Below, piece after piece: positions 18,271 to 26,448 of a stretch of DNA of 64,000 nucleotides. Source of the stretch: an uncultured Collinsella sp. (lineage in GTDB: Bacteria > Actinomycetota > Coriobacteriia > Coriobacteriales > Coriobacteriaceae); the NCBI GenBank assembly GCA_902479075.1, contig CABSNK010000001.1:1-64000 (forward strand), given 5' to 3'. The position numbers and the translations under genes are program-made. Each line of letters opens with the position of its first letter. Position 1 is the stretch's first letter. The notes beneath the pieces are model-generated. The model saw only the letters and a program-made list of their open reading frames with translations, ran no database searches and was not told where the DNA came from.

Positions 18271-18435
18271 TGTCGCCCCACTTTCCTCTTGTGGAATGCA
18301 TCTTTATTGCATTTAGTTTAAAGCCTCGCGCGGACTCGAATTTCAATGTCGCTTAGCGCCTTCGTGCAGGATTCCCGAAGTGACTAAAATGTGACCATAG
18401 AGGCAGTTTTAGCGAACCCCATGGGAGTGACACGC

Positions 18436-18705
18436 ATGGACAACAACACTTTGCTGTTCCAGGACAAAGGTTCGGGCGGGTTTAAAGACGTCAAGATCTA
18501 CCCTAACCGCATCGAGGTGCTCAAGAAGGGCACTTTCGGCGGCAAGCACACCGAGATTGTCTACCTTAAGGACATCACGGGGGTCAGCAGGATCAAGGGT
18601 CGCGACGTTTTTCTGCGCAACAGGCTGTTGACTGCCTGTGTCTTTAGCCTGAGCAGCCGCTCCCAGGCCCAGGAATTTGTGAACGCGCTGAACATGGTGA
18701 TGTAG
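18436..18705 (+). CDS. Small PH-like domain protein
   Basis: An 89-residue soluble protein whose strand pattern (FKDVKIYPNRIEVLKKG, then EIVYLKDITGVSR, then FSLSSRSQAQEFVNAL) fits the bacterial pleckstrin-homology-like fold: beta strands ending in an amphipathic helix. GGGAG 7 bp upstream supports ATG 18436. Earlier in-frame starts lack an RBS. The gene stands alone between a minus-strand nuclease gene and a minus-strand phospholipase gene. Function unknown. Confidence 0.7.
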   Translation: MDNNTLLFQDKGSGGFKDVKIYPNRIEVLKKGTFGGKHTEIVYLKDITGVSRIKGRDVFLRNRLLTACVFSLSSRSQAQEFVNALNMVM

Positions 18706-18730
18706 CCGACGTCGGCGTTCGGGCCGAGGT

Positions 18731-18770
18731 AAAAATCGGGGGCACAGAACGGTGTCCTGCGCCCCCGATT
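18731..18770 (-). terminator. Terminator of the PI-PLC gene
   Basis: AATCGGGGGC (18734-18743) and GCCCCCGATT (18761-18770) form a perfect 10-bp stem. The minus strand continues into TTTTT. It lies 30 bp past the phospholipase stop. Confidence 0.8.
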
Positions 18771-18799
18771 GAGTCGATGTGTCTAAAAGGCGGGCTTGC

Positions 18800-21271
18800 C
18801 TATTCGTTGTCGTCCCCAGCGTTTTCGCGGTCACTGGCAAGCATTGCTGCGCCGGCGACTGTCGTCGCCACGGCGGCAGCGGCGAGCCCGGCGGCGATGC
18901 CAGAGCCGTCGCCCGTGCCGGCGAGTTTTCCGCCCGAGCCCTTGCTCTTGTTGCCCTTGCCGTTCTTGTCGGCGCTGCCTGCGTTGGAACCCGTGCCACC
19001 GTCCGTGCCGCCTGCACTGCCCGAGGCCGCTACGGTAAAGCTTACGGCTCCATCGCTGGCGAGTATGTAGTTTTGTTCCGCGTCGCCCAAAAGGCCTTTC
19101 GCGCGCACCCAGTACGTCCCTGCGGCAAATGTTTCGCCCTCGGCCATTGCCGTGCCCGGAGCGCCGTTCGCGTCGTGCGCAAACTCGAGCTGGGCCGTGC
19201 AGGCATCGGTTTCGAGCTTGCCCTCGAGTGATGCCGCAATCTTGGCGCGCACGTCTTCGCCGGCCTTAAGGCCTTCGAGTCCCTCAAAATGGGGCGTCAG
19301 CGCGCGTCGATCGATATCGATGGGCACAGAGCCCTGCAGCCCCGTAACGGTCTCGTTGCCCAGGGCGTCGACATCCACATATTTGATGTCAAACGCATCG
19401 CCCGAAGCTGTCGCGTTGAGCGCTTTGCTGCTGTCGGCAAGGCGGAAATGACCCTCGCCAACGGTCTTGCCATCCTGGAGCGAGGCATCGCTCAGCGAGT
19501 CGCCGTACGTCATGCGCATGCGGGTCGGGAGATAGTACGGGAGATAGTACGAAGCCGTCTGCTTGTGCTCCGTATCGTAATTGCGCTGATAGATGCTCCG
19601 GGCCAGCGCCGCATCAACAAAGTCGGATGCGATGATGCCAATGTGCTTGAGGTAATCTGACTTTGTATCCCCGGTGCCGCTGGGATTGATGTACGGGCTC
19701 TTGTACAGATGCTCGTCGACCACTCGCGCTGCGGTAAAAGGGTTGTTTTGCGTGCAGCTCGTGTAGTTGATAAACCAGCAGCGCTCCGTTGCCTGCACCG
19801 TTGTCCCGTCCGCGGCGGTGATATCTGCGGTGCTGCGCTTGAACTCGGCCGCCGCCTTCAGGGCCATATCGACCCAGTCGATTTTACTGGACCCCGTGCA
19901 GTTGTAATGGTCTTGGGCATATACCGTTGTGCTATAGGGCTCTTTGTCGCCCGTATTGCCCGCAGCCTCAAAGCCTTGCTCGTATTTCACGAGGCACATG
20001 GACTTTCCGGAATGCGCCTTGATTTTGTCGTCCCATTCGGTGAGGTCGAGGCCCCACGTGTGGCCGTCTACGCTGTCGCCGGCGAGTTTAAATCGACGCA
20101 GCAGGACGATCTTTCCGCGCACCTCGTTCAGTGTGGGGACATGGCTCGACGTATAGAACAGATCGGAGTTATTGTCCATAACATTGGCGAAAGCCGTCGT
20201 AACACTGTCGTCGGTGGCTTCGTCGTTGCCTCGTGACACCAGCATGATGAGCGCTTCTGACGGGTTTTCGTTCAAAAATGTTTTGAAGTAACCGATGACA
20301 TCGGAGAGATGTATAAAGCCCCCGTCTTTTTTGAGCAGGTAGCATATTCCATGGTCGATGCCGGGGTCGCCGTTCTCGTTGTTCTTTCCAAGTCGGATAT
20401 CAAAATAGCGAATGCCTTCGAGCAGCTGCGTGGGGATGTAATCCTGCTGGCACTTTGCAAGCGAGGTTTGGGGCTCGGTGTCGTTGTCGATGCTGCAGGT
20501 GCTTGAATCATGCGTGCCCGGGATGCTCAGCTCGTCGAGGTATTTGTTGCCGTCGACGTATTTCATCCAGCATGGTCCGTCGACGTAGCTGCTATACGTG
20601 GTCCAGTCGATGCTGCTAACTGTGGCATTGGTCTTGTCCATGCTGTAGCCGACAAGCTCGAGCTCCCACGGAATGCTCTTACTCTTATGGCAGATCTTGT
20701 TGTTGTCTTGGTCTTTGCCGTCCTTTTCTATGGCTAGGTACTTAATGTCTTTTTTCTCGTTTGTGCGGTCTCGGATGATGTAGGTTCCGTTTGACTGGCG
20801 GTCGAACGCAAAAGAGCGACTGGGCTTGCCGTCATGCTCGCCACTCCATACGTGGATGACCTTTCCATCTTTGTCCGAGTCGCCATCGACCGACCAAATG
20901 CTGTAGCCCGTCTTCTTGTGTTCTTCGAAATTGAGCAGGGTGCGGATGGCATACCAATTTCTATTATCTGTATCGGTCTCTACGTGCTCAAGGATGAGCT
21001 TGCTGGACGTGCCGTCATTAAACAGGTGGCAGACGTTGCCGATGACGTTGCCGTCTTCGTTGACGCTCGCGGTGCGAAAATAGCCCGCGGGGCGAAGGCG
21101 AATGACGAACTTGTCGAGGGTGTCCGCCGGTGTGGGTGCGTCTTCTGCAAATGCCGCGCGCACGGGAAGGCCCAATCCCGCGGTTTCGGGCAGGCTTACA
21201 AATGGCGACAATGCTGCGAGTCCTAGGCCCAACGTGAATGCTCGACGGCTAATGGCGTGGTGTTCGGTCAT
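18800..21271 (-). CDS. Secreted phosphatidylinositol-specific phospholipase C-like protein with Tat signal
   Basis: An 823-residue exported protein. The N-terminus has a twin-arginine signal (SRRAFTLGLGLAALS) with likely cleavage after AFA near residue 42. Residues about 50-215 look like a ricin-type beta-trefoil lectin module. The PI-PLC X domain covers about 250-560: LSIPGTHDSS carries the first catalytic His, GIRYFDIRLG follows, HGICYL carries the second His, and SEALIMLVSR follows. A beta-sandwich-like region (about 600-755) precedes a Gly/Ser/Lys linker, LAGTG (an LPxTG-like pentapeptide), a hydrophobic helix and an acidic tail (DRENAGDDNE). The acidic tail is atypical for sortase substrates. 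GGAGAAG precedes ATG 21271. It probably cleaves phosphoinositides or GPI-type lipids outside the cell (family knowledge); the activity is inferred. Confidence 0.88.
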   Translation of the reverse strand: MTEHHAISRRAFTLGLGLAALSPFVSLPETAGLGLPVRAAFAEDAPTPADTLDKFVIRLRPAGYFRTASVNEDGNVIGNVCHLFNDGTSSKLILEHVETDTDNRNWYAIRTLLNFEEHKKTGYSIWSVDGDSDKDGKVIHVWSGEHDGKPSRSFAFDRQSNGTYIIRDRTNEKKDIKYLAIEKDGKDQDNNKICHKSKSIPWELELVGYSMDKTNATVSSIDWTTYSSYVDGPCWMKYVDGNKYLDELSIPGTHDSSTCSIDNDTEPQTSLAKCQQDYIPTQLLEGIRYFDIRLGKNNENGDPGIDHGICYLLKKDGGFIHLSDVIGYFKTFLNENPSEALIMLVSRGNDEATDDSVTTAFANVMDNNSDLFYTSSHVPTLNEVRGKIVLLRRFKLAGDSVDGHTWGLDLTEWDDKIKAHSGKSMCLVKYEQGFEAAGNTGDKEPYSTTVYAQDHYNCTGSSKIDWVDMALKAAAEFKRSTADITAADGTTVQATERCWFINYTSCTQNNPFTAARVVDEHLYKSPYINPSGTGDTKSDYLKHIGIIASDFVDAALARSIYQRNYDTEHKQTASYYLPYYLPTRMRMTYGDSLSDASLQDGKTVGEGHFRLADSSKALNATASGDAFDIKYVDVDALGNETVTGLQGSVPIDIDRRALTPHFEGLEGLKAGEDVRAKIAASLEGKLETDACTAQLEFAHDANGAPGTAMAEGETFAAGTYWVRAKGLLGDAEQNYILASDGAVSFTVAASGSAGGTDGGTGSNAGSADKNGKGNKSKGSGGKLAGTGDGSGIAAGLAAAAVATTVAGAAMLASDRENAGDDNE

Positions 21272-21474
21272 AACTTCTCCATTCGCAGAGTGCGGTTATG
21301 CGATAGTTTTGGTCACTATACTGCCCAGATGTTTAAAGACGCCGGTTTAATTGTCTGCGCGGCGCAATAAATCGGCGGGTGGACGTGTTGGGGTGTTTGT
21401 CGTGTTCGTACTGTTGCCACATTTGGGGCGGTTCCGGCGTCCGGCGTCCTCGCGTTCGTCGGCTACCGGCATAA

Positions 21475-21504
21475 GAAAAGGAGGGTCGGTTTACCGGCCC
21501 TCCC
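21475..21504 (-). terminator. Terminator downstream of lipoprotein A
   Basis: GGAGGGTCGG and CCGGCCCTCC form a 10-bp stem with one wobble or mismatch and a 4-nt loop. The minus strand continues into TTTTCTT. Confidence 0.75.
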
Positions 21505-21576
21505 TTGGTACGAAGCGCTGGGATACCGTCGCTTGTTTACGCTGCGCCCGTGTTTCCCGCTGCGCTCGCCAGTCGC

Positions 21577-22170
21577 TTAGCGTTTAATCTCGATATCCTC
21601 GAGCTTAACGTCCATGGCCTCGGTCTTGGCCTTGGCGATATCATCGGCAAACTCCAGGGACTTCATCATGGTCTCGACGGCGTCCTTGTGCTCTTCGACG
21701 TTGTCGATGCGCACATATACGCTGCCGCCGCCTGCTTCGGTGAAGTACTCGGTCGTTACGCCGCCAGTGTGCGTGTAGGAAGCGTTACGCCAAGTCTTGC
21801 CGTTGTACTTGACGGGGTCATTCTCGGTCCACTCAAAGTCGGTCTTCCACTTTGCCTCGTAGTCGAACAGCTCGTCGGCGTTCTTGTCGGGATCGAAGAC
21901 GGGGATGAAGCGGTCGCTGGCGTGCTCGCTTTCGGTGAACTTAAACTGGGCCCTGTCGGCGGTATCTCCCGCAACGTCGGTGATCTCGACGCCCTCGGGA
22001 ACCTCGACCTTAAACCAAATGAAGTCGGTCCTCATATCCACGGCTGCTTTTTCTGCTCCGCCGCCACCGCCACTTCCGGTAGCGCCGCCGCTGCCACCGC
22101 AGCCCACCAGGGCAACTGCGGCAAAGAGACTGATGCAGAGGGTGAGAATCGCAAAGGCCTTCTTTTTCAT
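21577..22170 (-). CDS. Lipoprotein A, paralogue of the next lipoprotein
   Basis: A 197-residue predicted lipoprotein. The signal peptide MKKKAFAILTLCIS... ends in the lipobox LVGC (Cys about residue 24), followed by a Gly/Ser spacer. The exported domain begins DFIWFKVEVPEGVEI and ends with a long helix and EIKR. The same plan and several identical segments (TDFIWFKVE, KYNG/EYNG-RTW, GSVYV, FxDDxAKA) are present in the neighbour at 22397, showing a tandem duplication. The domain is not a family I can name; it predicts a cell-surface beta-rich module. GAGGAGG lies 8 bp upstream of the ATG. The upstream 76-bp block carries a palindrome shared with the paralogue. Confidence 0.85.
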   Translation of the reverse strand: MKKKAFAILTLCISLFAAVALVGCGGSGGATGSGGGGGAEKAAVDMRTDFIWFKVEVPEGVEITDVAGDTADRAQFKFTESEHASDRFIPVFDPDKNADELFDYEAKWKTDFEWTENDPVKYNGKTWRNASYTHTGGVTTEYFTEAGGGSVYVRIDNVEEHKDAVETMMKSLEFADDIAKAKTEAMDVKLEDIEIKR

Positions 22171-22185
22171 GGTCGTGTCCTCCTC

Positions 22186-22261
22186 GATCTGTAACCGCTC
22201 ATGGATTACCTGTCTTTACTGTACGCGCGAGTGGCTCGTAAGGATGGGCCATGTGTCCCAT
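22186..22261. repeat. 76-bp promoter-type block, copy 1
   Basis: About 70 of 76 positions are identical to 24262-24337. It sits directly upstream of lipoprotein A and ends with the imperfect palindrome TGGGCCATGTGTCCCA at 22245-22260. Read on the minus strand, the palindrome comes first and a possible -10 (TACAGT) follows about 22 bp later. Confidence 0.8.
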
Positions 22262-22312
22262 TCTGAGGGCCGGATTTGCGCCGTTAAGTGGCAATATGCC
22301 CGGGCGCAAAAG

Positions 22313-22343
22313 AGGGGAGAGCCGGCCGATCCGATCCTCCCCT
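22313..22343 (-). terminator. Terminator downstream of lipoprotein B
   Basis: AGGGGAG and CTCCCCT arms lie around a GC-rich loop, with the minus strand running into TCTTTTG. It is about 54 bp after the stop of lipoprotein B. Confidence 0.6.
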
Positions 22344-22396
22344 GGCTGGGCGTCCGATCATTTAATGACTGCGCATGCGATGCTGCGTGCGATCCC

Positions 22397-23008
22397 CTAA
22401 TGCTTGATCTCGATGCTCGAAATCTCAACTTCGCGTGCCTCGGCAACTGCCTTCGCCATGTCATCGGGAAACTCGATGGAGTTGAGGAGCGCCTCGGCTT
22501 CTTTCTTATGCGGATCGAAGTTCGAGATGAGAACGTAGACGCTTCCCGGCTCAACGTCGGTAAAGAGGAAGGTTGAGACGCCGCTGTTGTCCTCGTACGT
22601 TCCGACGAGCCACGTCCTGCCGTTATACTCGACGGACCCGCCGTCCTTCCACTGGAACGTATCACCTTTCTTTTCTGCCTGGTCGGCGTGGGATTCCTCT
22701 GCCGTCAGCGCTTTTTTCCAAACGGGGATAAAGCGATCGGCCGAACCGTTCTCGTCTTCGGGGAAGGTGAGCTGGACCCTGTCGGCATTCTTGCCAGCTG
22801 AGTCGCTTACGCCAACGCCCTCGGGCATTTCCACCTTAAACCAGATAAAGTCGGTCTTCTTGGCGACGGGGGCCTTTTCCTTGCTCTTGCTCTTGGATGC
22901 GCTGCCGCCTCCGCCTCCGCTTGACGCACTTCCGCCGCAGCCCACAAGGGCGAGCGCGGCAAAGAGGGCGATGCAAAGGGAAAGGACCGATAGGGTCTTT
23001 TTCTTCAT
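22397..23008 (-). CDS. Lipoprotein B, paralogue of lipoprotein A
   Basis: A 203-residue lipoprotein with signal MKKKTLSVLSLCIALF..., lipobox LVGC and a Ser/Gly/Lys spacer (SKSKSKEK). The domain begins TDFIWFKVEMPEGVGV, shares FIPVWKK/FIPVFDP, GRTW and GSVYVLISN with lipoprotein A, and ends EISSIEIKH. A perfect AAGGAGG 8 bp upstream supports ATG 23008; the in-frame ATG 33 bases earlier has none. The upstream region holds the better copy of the shared palindrome (23208-23223). The two genes have separate terminators, so each is probably transcribed alone under common control. Function unknown. Confidence 0.85.
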   Translation of the reverse strand: MKKKTLSVLSLCIALFAALALVGCGGSASSGGGGGSASKSKSKEKAPVAKKTDFIWFKVEMPEGVGVSDSAGKNADRVQLTFPEDENGSADRFIPVWKKALTAEESHADQAEKKGDTFQWKDGGSVEYNGRTWLVGTYEDNSGVSTFLFTDVEPGSVYVLISNFDPHKKEAEALLNSIEFPDDMAKAVAEAREVEISSIEIKH

Positions 23009-23207
23009 GATGGCGTCCTCCTTGTCTGCCGATGACATCACAGCGCCGCGGGTTGTTGGGGTACTGATTGCGCTGGCGGCGGATGTCTCTGTGTACTGTG
23101 CGGCTCATGCCTCCGTTCATCGCTTGTGGCCGTTGCGCGGCCGTTCCCCAACGGGTTCCTTACTTATAGATATGCCCCAGCTTGTGCTGCCCGGGAGTCT
23201 CGAAAGG

Positions 23208-23223
23208 TGGGCCATATGTCCCA
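23208..23223. promoter_or_regulatory. Palindromic operator candidate TGGGCCATATGTCCCA
   Basis: This is a 16-bp palindrome with 14 of 16 symmetric positions, found 200 bp upstream of lipoprotein B. Related copies occur at 22245-22260 and 24321-24336. It lies in the 363-bp divergent region 23009-23371 between lipoprotein B and the zinc-ribbon gene. On the minus strand it precedes a possible -10 TATCTATAAG. A LuxR-type or similar dimeric regulator is a plausible binder (inference). Confidence 0.55.
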
Positions 23224-23371
23224 TGTTTGCGTGTGCGGGCTTGCCGCAAGGTGGGCCTGGCACTGGGCAAGCGTGCGGCTTGGTTAATCCTCCCAATGTT
23301 GCGCAACAGCGATGCCGGCTTAAGGTTTTAGACTTGGCTGTGACAAAAGCTAAACCACGAAAGGTCGAACG

Positions 23372-24211
23372 ATGTTCTGTCAAAAATGCGGACAGCAAGT
23401 GCCTGATGGATCGACGTTTTGTACGCACTGTGGGGCCTCGCTGACGGGTGGCTCCGCGCCGGTATCTGCAGGCACTGGTCCTTCCTCTGCCCCGGGCCTA
23501 ACCCAATCGATGCCGCCGGTCGCGCCTGCACCTCAAAAGCCCAAGAGCAAGGCGCCTGTCATTATCGCTGTGGCATGTGCTGTTGTGGTTCTCATCGGTG
23601 GCGGCACGGTGTTTGCGCTCACGATGCTTAACGGGTCCAAGAGCTCTGACACGCAAATCTCGGTGATCGATACCGGGTCTTCGGACGAGAAAGATTCTTC
23701 TGCCAAGAAGAAGAGCGACAAGTCCAAGGCCAAGGAGTCTTCGTCGTCGGATGGCGAGGCCGTTCCCGAGGACGAGTCGGCATACTACGGTTCGGCCGAT
23801 TCGGACGATTACCTAACCGACGTGTATACGTACACGAACGACCTTCACCCTTATAGCATGTCGATTCCCAATCGCTTTGAGATGGAAGATACTCCCAGCA
23901 GCAGCGGCGCTAGGTATAAGGATCCGGAGACGGGTTTTGTGATCAACCTGTTTGGCTACGTCAACATTAACGACGAAACTGCACACGAGATGTTCGTCGA
24001 TGCGGACACCTCGGGCAAGGCCGACCTCTATACCGCAGAGGGCGACAACTGGTACGTGGTCTCGTGGCGCGAGGACGATACGATCATTTACGAAAAGACG
24101 ATCGTCACGGATTCGACGATTGCCACGGCGCATTTGGAGTACTCGACTGCAAACCGCGACATGGGGTCGAAGATTATCGACACGCTGCTGCCGACGTTTC
24201 AGGTGGACTAG
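23372..24211 (+). CDS. Zinc-ribbon single-pass membrane protein
   Basis: A 279-residue protein. It begins with a zinc-ribbon (MFCQKCG ... FCTHCGASL, four Cys at residues 3-21), followed by a Pro/Ser linker and one transmembrane helix (about 62-87, VIIAVACAVVVLIGG). An acidic/Lys-Ser linker leads to an extracytoplasmic domain of about 130 residues (from YLTDVYTYTND, with YSMSIPNRFEM and FVINLFGYVN). The exported domain has the pattern of small PsbP/lipocalin-like modules seen in Gram-positive lipoproteins, but I cannot name it. AAAGG upstream supports ATG 23372. Divergent from lipoprotein B, with the operator-like palindrome between them. Confidence 0.82.
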   Translation: MFCQKCGQQVPDGSTFCTHCGASLTGGSAPVSAGTGPSSAPGLTQSMPPVAPAPQKPKSKAPVIIAVACAVVVLIGGGTVFALTMLNGSKSSDTQISVIDTGSSDEKDSSAKKKSDKSKAKESSSSDGEAVPEDESAYYGSADSDDYLTDVYTYTNDLHPYSMSIPNRFEMEDTPSSSGARYKDPETGFVINLFGYVNINDETAHEMFVDADTSGKADLYTAEGDNWYVVSWREDDTIIYEKTIVTDSTIATAHLEYSTANRDMGSKIIDTLLPTFQVD

Positions 24212-24221
24212 GCGCCCGTGC

Positions 24222-24263
24222 CTATAGCCGGCAATCGGAAACGCCGATAGCCAGAGCTCCTGA
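24222..24263. repeat. 42-bp hairpin repeat, copy 1
   Basis: About 36 of 42 positions match 26271-26312. CTAT/ATAG and CGGC/GCCG arms allow a hairpin in this copy. It is directly joined to the 76-bp block copy 2, so the 303-bp gap after the zinc-ribbon gene is mostly repeats plus a terminator. Confidence 0.6.
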
Positions 24264-24337
24264 TCTGTAACCGCCCATGGATTACCTGCCTTTACTGTAC
24301 GCGCGAGTGACTCGTAAGGGTGGGCCGGGTGTCCCAT
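24262..24337. repeat. 76-bp promoter-type block, copy 2 (orphan)
   Basis: This is a duplicate of the block upstream of lipoprotein A, including the palindrome (24321-24336, degraded centre). On the minus strand it points into the 3' end of the zinc-ribbon gene, with no gene to drive. It is either a relic of a lost third lipoprotein gene or an antisense promoter. Confidence 0.75.
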
Positions 24338-24437
24338 GTTTGGTGCGGTGGGGCGGAGCGTAGCCGGGGGCTGCGAATCTTGACGACGGACGCATCCGGT
24401 TAGTCATCGTGGGTGTCTCGCCACAGTTTTTTGTGCA

Positions 24438-24474
24438 AAAAGGGGTCCGCACCTTTTGCGGTGCGGACCCCTTT
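24438..24474 (-). terminator. Terminator of the LPXTG protein gene
   Basis: AAAGGGGTCCGCACC (24439-24453) pairs perfectly with GGTGCGGACCCCTTT (24460-24474). The minus strand continues as TTTTTTGCAC. It lies 41 bp beyond the stop. Confidence 0.85.
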
Positions 24475-24514
24475 GCGTTGCAACAAGTTGCTGCGGCGTG
24501 TTTCGAAGTTGAAA

Positions 24515-26008
24515 TTACTTGCGAACCTTAGACACGACAGCGCTGGCGACAAAGCAGGCGATTGCCATGATGCCCATAGCAGCGACGATGTTGGCTGAGG
24601 CGTCACCTGTGTTGGGCAGATCCTGCTTGTTTGCCTTGGTCTTATTTGCAGGCTTGTCGGAAGGCTTGTTGTCGGAAGGCTTGGGCGCGGGCTCGTCCTT
24701 CTTCCACTGGGCGTAGAGCGTTACCGGGGCTTCGAGCACAATATCGGCGCCAGCCTCGTGGTTCGTGCCGGAGCCGTCCGCGGCCGTGTTCCAGCCTACG
24801 AAGGAATAGCCCTTGCGCGCCGGCTTATCGGCCGTGACCTTAGTCTTGGCAACGTGCTCGACGGTAGCGAAATCGGCGGTCTGCTTATCCTTGGAACCGT
24901 TCAGGTCGTAGGAGAGATCGTAGGCGCTCTCCTCGGTCGGGCCCTCCTTGTGGTGACAGTAGTTGCAGGTCTTGGTTACCTCGCGGGTCCAGGTGCCGGT
25001 GCCGGCGTCAACAGGGGCCCAGTTGGTGTAGGTGACATCGTAGGCATTGTCATGCTCACCGTCGGTGTACTCGTGGGTGACCATCTTGCCAGCGGTCCAC
25101 ACGAGCTTGCCGTCAATGTTGACATCGGTGCGGCCGGAGTTATTTACCGTCTCCCCGCCAAAGCCAAAGAGTTGCGAGCAGGTAATGTCGTCGCGCTCTG
25201 CCGTAACCGTAGTGCTACCCGTATTGATACCGGTAATGTTGAGGGTGTACTTGTAATTCCCCATATTCGAATCGTTGATTTTTAGCGCCTGCTTATGCTT
25301 CTTCGCACCGGGGGCCGCCTTCGTCGAGTTGAACGTGCAATTATTCACGTTAACGGTGATGTCCTGCTTGGCGGCATCGGTGTAGACGTTGATGACCTTA
25401 CCGGTTGCGTTAAAGGTGCAGTTGTCAAACGTCATGACCGGCGAGCTGTACGTCCAGAGGGCATAGTCGCCAGTTGGCGGGTTGAACGTCGTGTATTTAA
25501 ACTCCGCTGATTCATACCCCCAGTAGAAGGTCTTGCCGTTAATGACACAATGATCAACGACGGTCTTATTGGCACGAATGAAGCCAAGGTAGTCTGCGTT
25601 GCCGGAGCGCAGCGTCATGTTCTTGAACGTCACGGTGCCGGCGCCGTCAAAGGAGTAGTCGCCGTTGTACTCGGTGCCAAAGTTGGCAGGATCGGGTACG
25701 AATGCACCGATGTTCCACGCGGTTTTATCGGTTCCCTGGCCCACAAAGGTGAGGTCCTTGCCTCTGGTGGTGCCTGTGGAACTCACGTTATAGAGTGTGT
25801 AGTTGCCCTCGCCGAGCACAAGGGTGTCTCCACTGGTCGCCTCCTTGGTGGCAGTGGCGACGTCTGTGTAGACGATACCGGTCCTTTGATTGGTGATGGT
25901 CACTGTTGCGCCATCTGCAAATGCTGGTGACGCGAGGCCTATCATGACAAACGCAGCGGCAACAAACGCAGCGATCGCACGATACGCCGTTCGGGTTAAC
26001 GACTTCAT
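24515..26008 (-). CDS. LPXTG-anchored surface protein with beta-helix and InlB-type repeat
   Basis: A 497-residue cell-wall protein. The Sec signal peptide ends near ASPAFA (about residue 31). Residues about 33-300 form a parallel beta-helix-like region (GDTLVLGEGNYTL, TFKNMTLRSGNADYLG, FDNCTFNATG, VNNCTFNS), typical of pectate-lyase-fold surface adhesins. A linker holding CNYCHHKEG follows, then one Listeria/Bacteroides InlB_B repeat (GYSFVGWNTAADGSG ... VTLYAQW, about 385-425). A Lys/Pro linker leads to the sortase signal LPNTGD, a hydrophobic helix and the KVRK tail. AAAGGAG upstream of ATG 26008 gives the start. The sortase is not in this window. The leader is unusually AT-rich and carries two palindromes. 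Confidence 0.9.
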   Translation of the reverse strand: MKSLTRTAYRAIAAFVAAAFVMIGLASPAFADGATVTITNQRTGIVYTDVATATKEATSGDTLVLGEGNYTLYNVSSTGTTRGKDLTFVGQGTDKTAWNIGAFVPDPANFGTEYNGDYSFDGAGTVTFKNMTLRSGNADYLGFIRANKTVVDHCVINGKTFYWGYESAEFKYTTFNPPTGDYALWTYSSPVMTFDNCTFNATGKVINVYTDAAKQDITVNVNNCTFNSTKAAPGAKKHKQALKINDSNMGNYKYTLNITGINTGSTTVTAERDDITCSQLFGFGGETVNNSGRTDVNIDGKLVWTAGKMVTHEYTDGEHDNAYDVTYTNWAPVDAGTGTWTREVTKTCNYCHHKEGPTEESAYDLSYDLNGSKDKQTADFATVEHVAKTKVTADKPARKGYSFVGWNTAADGSGTNHEAGADIVLEAPVTLYAQWKKDEPAPKPSDNKPSDKPANKTKANKQDLPNTGDASANIVAAMGIMAIACFVASAVVSKVRK

Positions 26009-26055
26009 GCTGACACTCCTTTTATTCCGGTGGCATTAACCAACATATATAGTTT

Positions 26056-26071
26056 AGATTCTGTAGAATCT
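26056..26071. promoter_or_regulatory. Palindrome AGATTCT-GT-AGAATCT upstream of the LPXTG gene
   Basis: Perfect 7-bp arms around 2 bp, 48 bp upstream of the start. It could be an operator. A second inverted repeat GTTGCAA/TTGCAAC lies at 26145-26164. The 440-bp gap 26009-26448 also holds the 42-bp repeat copy 2 and a terminator-like hairpin, and the first 150 bp are clearly AT-rich against the genome background. Confidence 0.4.
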
Positions 26072-26270
26072 TTTCCGGTCGTGTTAAAAATTAGATTGCC
26101 GATAAGTTAAAACCACACAGAAAAAACGCAAGAATTTGTAAGATGTTGCAACTGTTTTTGCAACAAAATTGCGCCAGCGACAGCATTTTGGGCGGTTGCA
26201 ACGCTCCCGCCTCTTGTCTTGGATTGATTGCTTGCCGACTGCGCGACGGTGCCGCTTTAGGTGGAATTAT

Positions 26271-26312
26271 CTATTGCCGGCAATCGAAAACGACAATAGC
26301 CGAGGCTCCTGA
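26271..26312. repeat. 42-bp hairpin repeat, copy 2
   Basis: A related copy of 24222-24263. CTATTG at the start pairs with CAATAG, and CCG/CGA nearly pair, so the hairpin is kept although the bases differ from copy 1. Confidence 0.55.
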
Positions 26313-26353
26313 CAGCCGCTTTCTTATGGGTTAGACTGGGCTTCGAAAAATCC

Positions 26354-26401
26354 GATGAATGGGACAACTGCCTCCTGGCATCGTTGCCCCATTTTTATTT
26401 T
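26354..26401 (+). terminator. Terminator-like hairpin before the cyclodeaminase gene
   Basis: AATGGG..CAAC..GCC pairs with GGC..GTTG..CCCATT, followed by TTTTTATTTT. No + strand gene lies immediately upstream, so it may terminate readthrough, or attenuate or insulate the folate genes. Confidence 0.5.
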
Positions 26402-26448
26402 GGCGTGTTATGGCCTCAACTGCCGGCGCGCCAGATAGAGGTGTTCCG

